Assembly: GCA_028622995.1 (NCBI GenBank)
Contig: JAJQJQ010000005.1
Span: 2,604,001 to 2,668,000 of the forward strand
Reading direction: 5' to 3'
DNA: 64,000 nucleotides
Source of the DNA: Panagrolaimus kolymaensis
Lineage: Eukaryota > Nematoda > Chromadorea > Rhabditida > Panagrolaimidae
The notes beneath the pieces are model-generated. The model did no database searches. It had not been told where the DNA came from and worked only from the letters and a program-made list of their open reading frames with translations. Made by a program: the position numbers and the translations under genes. Shown here piece after piece: positions 60,922 to 64,000 of the stretch (positions within the stretch are counted from its first letter, which is position 1; each line of letters starts with the position of its first letter).

Positions 60922-61251
60922 TATTTAATTTAAAAAAAACTAGGGTTGCACGACTTTGAAAGAAAAAAATATATCAACAATAAAAACACGCGATAGCTTT
61001 CCTTTTTTTGCACTTTTGTGTTGGTAAAAACGGACACACACAAACAAACAATTCATTGATCGCCGCCAAAAAAGTCTTTACACCAAAAAATGATTACTTG
61101 ATAAAAAATATAGCAATCATTTTGTTTTTGACTCTTTGCTTATGGCCTTTATTTTTTCTCGTGAAACAATATTTCATTTTAAACCAAACGTAAAAGATAA
61201 TTAACACAAAAAAAATACCGAGAGAATTACATTTTTTATGTTATTAAAAAA

Positions 61252-62239
61252 TTAAATGCTAAACTCCAAATTCCGATTATTTGCTTTGAACACTTTAACA
61301 GCGATGTTGTTTTGAGGTGGAAGAAAATTTTGTAATAAGCTAGTTTTCCATTGATTAGCGAAACAAATTAAAACCTCTTTGTAATCTGTGTGTTTGGAAT
61401 TACTTCGTTTTGTTAATGCAACGGGAACAGTATAAAAACGGATCTGCAAATTGCTCTTTTGAAAGTTTGGGTAAATTAAAAAAAACTTGCTATGATAACA
61501 CCTATTTCAAGTTTGATTGCAAGCGCAGTGGGAATATCCAGATAATCGTTTCTGTTTTGAAAGCGATGAAAACAATTGTCAATAAAAATTCTCATCGAAA
61601 TTGGCTCAAAAATATTTTTAAACTCTATTTCTACCAAATAATAACTTTCCCATGCAAGAGGAAATAGTCTTTCATAATTAATAATAAATTCTGGTGAAGC
61701 TTTATAAATATCAAGCTCATCCATGGTCCTAAAATAAGTCATTAAACTAATGAGATTATAAGTTCTAAAGTTTATACAAACATTTGAGTCAATCTTTGTG
61801 TTTCATCGCACCATTGGCCATATTTCCAAAGGGCAAAATCATTCCACTGGATTTTATTTTCACCTCGGCTACAGAGACTAGCAAATTCTTTTTTTATTTC
61901 ATTTACAGTTTCCTCATCCTTGGTTTCTAACCATAGAGAAAGCTTCTTTTTAGTATAAAAAATTCAGCTAACATTATCATTATCAAGAAAGATTTTGTGA
62001 AATGATCGAATAATACCATAAATTTCAGCCGATGCAACATTTTCAATAATCAATCTTCCAGCATTTTGTTCATCCACCCATGTTGGCTTGAATCCATTTC
62101 GTAAAACAGCCCATTGTGGTGGAGTATGGGAAATTAATTCTATTGTTGGATTTGGTGCAGCAATTACCAATCGCGATGCAAAATCTTTTCCTTCATAAGG
62201 AGCAAGCTTCCATAAATTCCATCCATTAAATTCAAGCAT
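61252..62239 (-). pseudogene. eIF4E-like protein, apparently broken by an in-frame stop
   Basis: The frame from 62239 (MLEFNGWNLWKLAPYEGKD) contains WAVLRNGFKPTWVDEQNAG followed by RLII. This matches the eIF4E pattern of FK-x-GI-x-P-x-W-x-DE-x-N-x-x-GGRW. It continues VASAEIYGIIRSF, then DNDNVS and a TGA at 61964-61966. Beyond it, in the same frame, KKLSLWLETKDEETVNE matches the eIF4E DKIaiW segment. Removing a GT..AG span of only 27 nt would also restore the frame but is too short for a usual intron. Further downstream exons (61742-61476, 61449-61252) read YLVEIEFKNIF and KEVLICFANQWKTSL, with phases that are hard to reconcile. The N-terminal cap-binding half is shortened. An upstream in-frame ATG at 62365 would add a hydrophobic stretch. 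Loss of function is the simplest reading. Confidence 0.45.
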
Positions 62240-62558
62240 ATTTATGATTTCACAAGAAAAATTTTTACTGACAACGATTTTGCAAAAGTGATAAAAGAAG
62301 AGAAAAATGATAAGCGCACATAAAAAATCAAGAAGGTTGGTTGTATAATCATGAATCGATAGCAATCATAAGGGTAATAAAAGATTTTTGTCGTCTTGTA
62401 AAAATAATGCTGTCCAACGCAAACAGTTAAAAGTTAAAGTGCGCCACGGTAAAAAAGCAGATTTCAAGTAACATAGACTTGGACGATAGTTAAAAAAATG
62501 ATGATGACTTTTTATTTAAAAATATTTCCATAAACTCCAATATCATAATCAAAAAATG

Positions 62559-63030
62559 ACTTAAATTTTGCAAGATCCGTAAAGCAAAAACATTTTGAAA
62601 ACTTGAAGGAAGGATAATAGTTGTTGTAGAGTTTGGTGGTCTGTTGTGGAAGCTGATGGTGGTGGATTAGGTGAAATACGACATGAAAATGTCAGATTTG
62701 CACAATTCGTGTCATTACAATTATCTCCATAATTTTTTAAAGTAATTCTTTCTGTATAAAAGAAATAAATTTATTTGAGGTTCGCCATCAAATTCGTGGA
62801 AATGTAAAAAAAATTTCATTCGCATGCATTCGACTTTAGTCGTCAAAGTGATTTCCTTTCATCTTTATTGCGGTTAAGTTTTTTTTGTTGGTAAAAGCTT
62901 TTTTGTTAATTCCTGGATTTCATTTGACACCTTTTTATTTGGAGTCAATCCTATGTTTTTTAATCTTTGGGAATACATTTATCAATAATATCCTTCTCAA
63001 AATAATTTCCTCCTAAACAAGCTATTTTCT
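62559..63030 (-). other. Exons of a possible small secreted Cys-containing protein
   Basis: Two coding-like minus-strand segments occur. The first (about 63030-62970) follows a good acceptor (ttttttag) and reads IACLGGNYFEKDIIDK then CIPKD. The second (about 62757-62559), after ttatacag, reads ERITLKNYGDNCNDTNCANL and TFSCRISPNPPPSAS to a stop. Phases between the two do not match cleanly, and an upstream exon with a start was not found. They may belong to one short gene or be remnants. Confidence 0.35.
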
Positions 63031-63208
63031 AAAAAATGATATTATCAGTTTTCTTTTTATTCATTCATATCCAAAAAGACATTTAATACAATCAAAATTT
63101 TATATACGACAATTAGCATTAAAATCAAAGCATATACAAAAGGCACATACAAAAATTAGTAGTTTTTTATAATAAGTCTTATAATTTCACTTTCATTTTC
63201 AGAAAAAT

Positions 63209-64000
63209 TTAAATATAAGATTCACTTTGAATTCGAGCAGATTTTTTGGATGGAACAACAGGAGAGACTTCTTCATCAACATTAGCATAAAATTTTGTTG
63301 GAGAATTGATAACTTTTCCAGATGAATGTTTTTGAAGAGTTTCTTCCTTGAAATGAACTCGTTTGACTTGACCTAGAGCTGGTTTGGTTGTTTGAACTTC
63401 TGCTGTTGTTGGAGATGTCTTGATTTGAGTTAGAGGAGTTTTGACTTGAAGTGGAGGAGCACCTATTTCAGTTTCCTAAAAAGCAAATGAAATAGCTTGA
63501 AATAGTTTTTTAATAAAACAATTTACCTTTTTGCGCCAAAATTTCATAACTTGTGAACGTTTAGCATTTCCGCCAATTGCAATTGGACTTGTTTTTGGAT
63601 GAGCAGCACGAGGAAAAGATGCACGACGAGGTGTTGGATAATCATCAGGCTTTGGAGCACTGTCAGCAAAAGATACTTTTTGAATTTGATGAATTGGTGC
63701 TTGAAGTTTGAAAGAATCAGCACAAGTCCTAGAAAGATTGAATATAATTAAAAAAGTTTTATAAAAGCATCCAAGGAACATACTTATGCATTGGTTGACC
63801 ACCAGAAACACCCATATGTTCACCATCCATAACTTTGCATTGATTTGAATAATCATCTTCAAAGAAAGGATTACCACCAGATGATGCAAGAGAGGAACGA
63901 GAGCTTCGGGTAACATATGAATGAATAGGAGCTAAAAATCATGATATAAACATTCATAAAATGGTCGTTAAAGATGAAACTTACAAAGATTCAAAATACC
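63209..64000 (-). CDS. Ser/Pro/Lys-rich disordered protein, 3' part (5' end outside window)
   Basis: Four exons on the minus strand (from beyond 64000 to 63984, 63932-63786, 63728-63529, 63475-63209) join with GTAAGT/TTTAG-type sites. The visible protein has SYVTRSSRSSLASSGG, GEHMGVSGGQPMHK, KLQAPIHQIQKVSFADSAPK, RRASFPRAAHPKTSPIAI and a C-terminal VKRVHFKEETLQKHSSGK, ending ARIQSESYI. Repeated RxxSF and SP/TP sites suggest a phosphorylated cytoskeletal or signalling scaffold. No domain is recognised. The start lies to the right of the window. Confidence 0.6.

Noticed and set aside
1..64000. CRISPR arrays, rRNA, tRNA, prophage or bacterial operon features
   Set aside because: None seen; introns and gene families are those of an animal nuclear genome.

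Overview
The window looks like nuclear DNA of a nematode. Coding exons are separated by short AT-rich GT..AG introns of about 40-100 bp. The sequence is strongly A+T rich, and the gene content is nematode-typical: several serpentine chemoreceptors, a DUF229 protein, a DUF1647-like protein, a CLP-1-type calpain, C-type lectins, paired S28 peptidases and an F-box-like single-exon gene. The F-box-like gene and the low GC point to a panagrolaimid-like clade IV nematode. That placement is an inference from remembered family features, not from a search. Exon borders were inferred by reading frame and splice sites only, without transcript evidence.

Layout. 0.4-10.6 kb: an unknown protein on the plus strand, then on the minus strand a Srg-like receptor, an SLC17-type transporter, an HMIT-type inositol/sugar transporter and a Nudix hydrolase. 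12-15.4 kb: two plus-strand chemoreceptors. 15.7-20.1 kb: two tandem minus-strand prolyl-carboxypeptidase-like (S28) secreted peptidases. 20.8-28.8 kb: a Lys-rich membrane-anchored protein, an unknown protein, an F-box-like protein, a small secreted M15-like protein of probable microbial origin, and a Cys-rich surface protein with a Thr/Pro stalk. 29.9-31.2 kb: a fructosamine-kinase family protein. 31.9-36.3 kb: three minus-strand chemoreceptors. 37-38.2 kb: an unknown protein with weak HSP70-like features. 39.0-40.5 kb: an intronless secreted GH32 (invertase/fructanase) gene, very probably horizontally acquired, with a 639-bp hAT-like MITE just downstream.

42.1-45.7 kb: a DUF229 gene interrupted by an 895-bp foldback element with a 9-bp target duplication inside an exon. 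46.1-47.2 kb: a secreted protein with two C-type lectin domains. 48.2-49.8 kb: a DUF1647-like type II membrane protein. 50.6-53.5 kb: a calpain. 55.3-56.6 kb: a secreted HExxH metalloprotease, again probably microbial in origin, with a crystallin-like Cys-rich tail. 56.8-60.9 kb: one large leucine-rich-repeat gene. 61.2-62.2 kb: an eIF4E-like gene that appears broken. 62.6-63.0 kb: small orphan exons. 63.2-64.0 kb: the 3' part of a Ser/Pro-rich protein.

No operon-like pathway is obvious. The main themes are chemosensation, secreted hydrolases (S28 pair, GH32, M15-like, HExxH) that would act on diet or environment, and solute transport. The least expected result is that the unknown protein at the left end and the N-terminal third of the LRR protein at the right end appear to share one undescribed domain.
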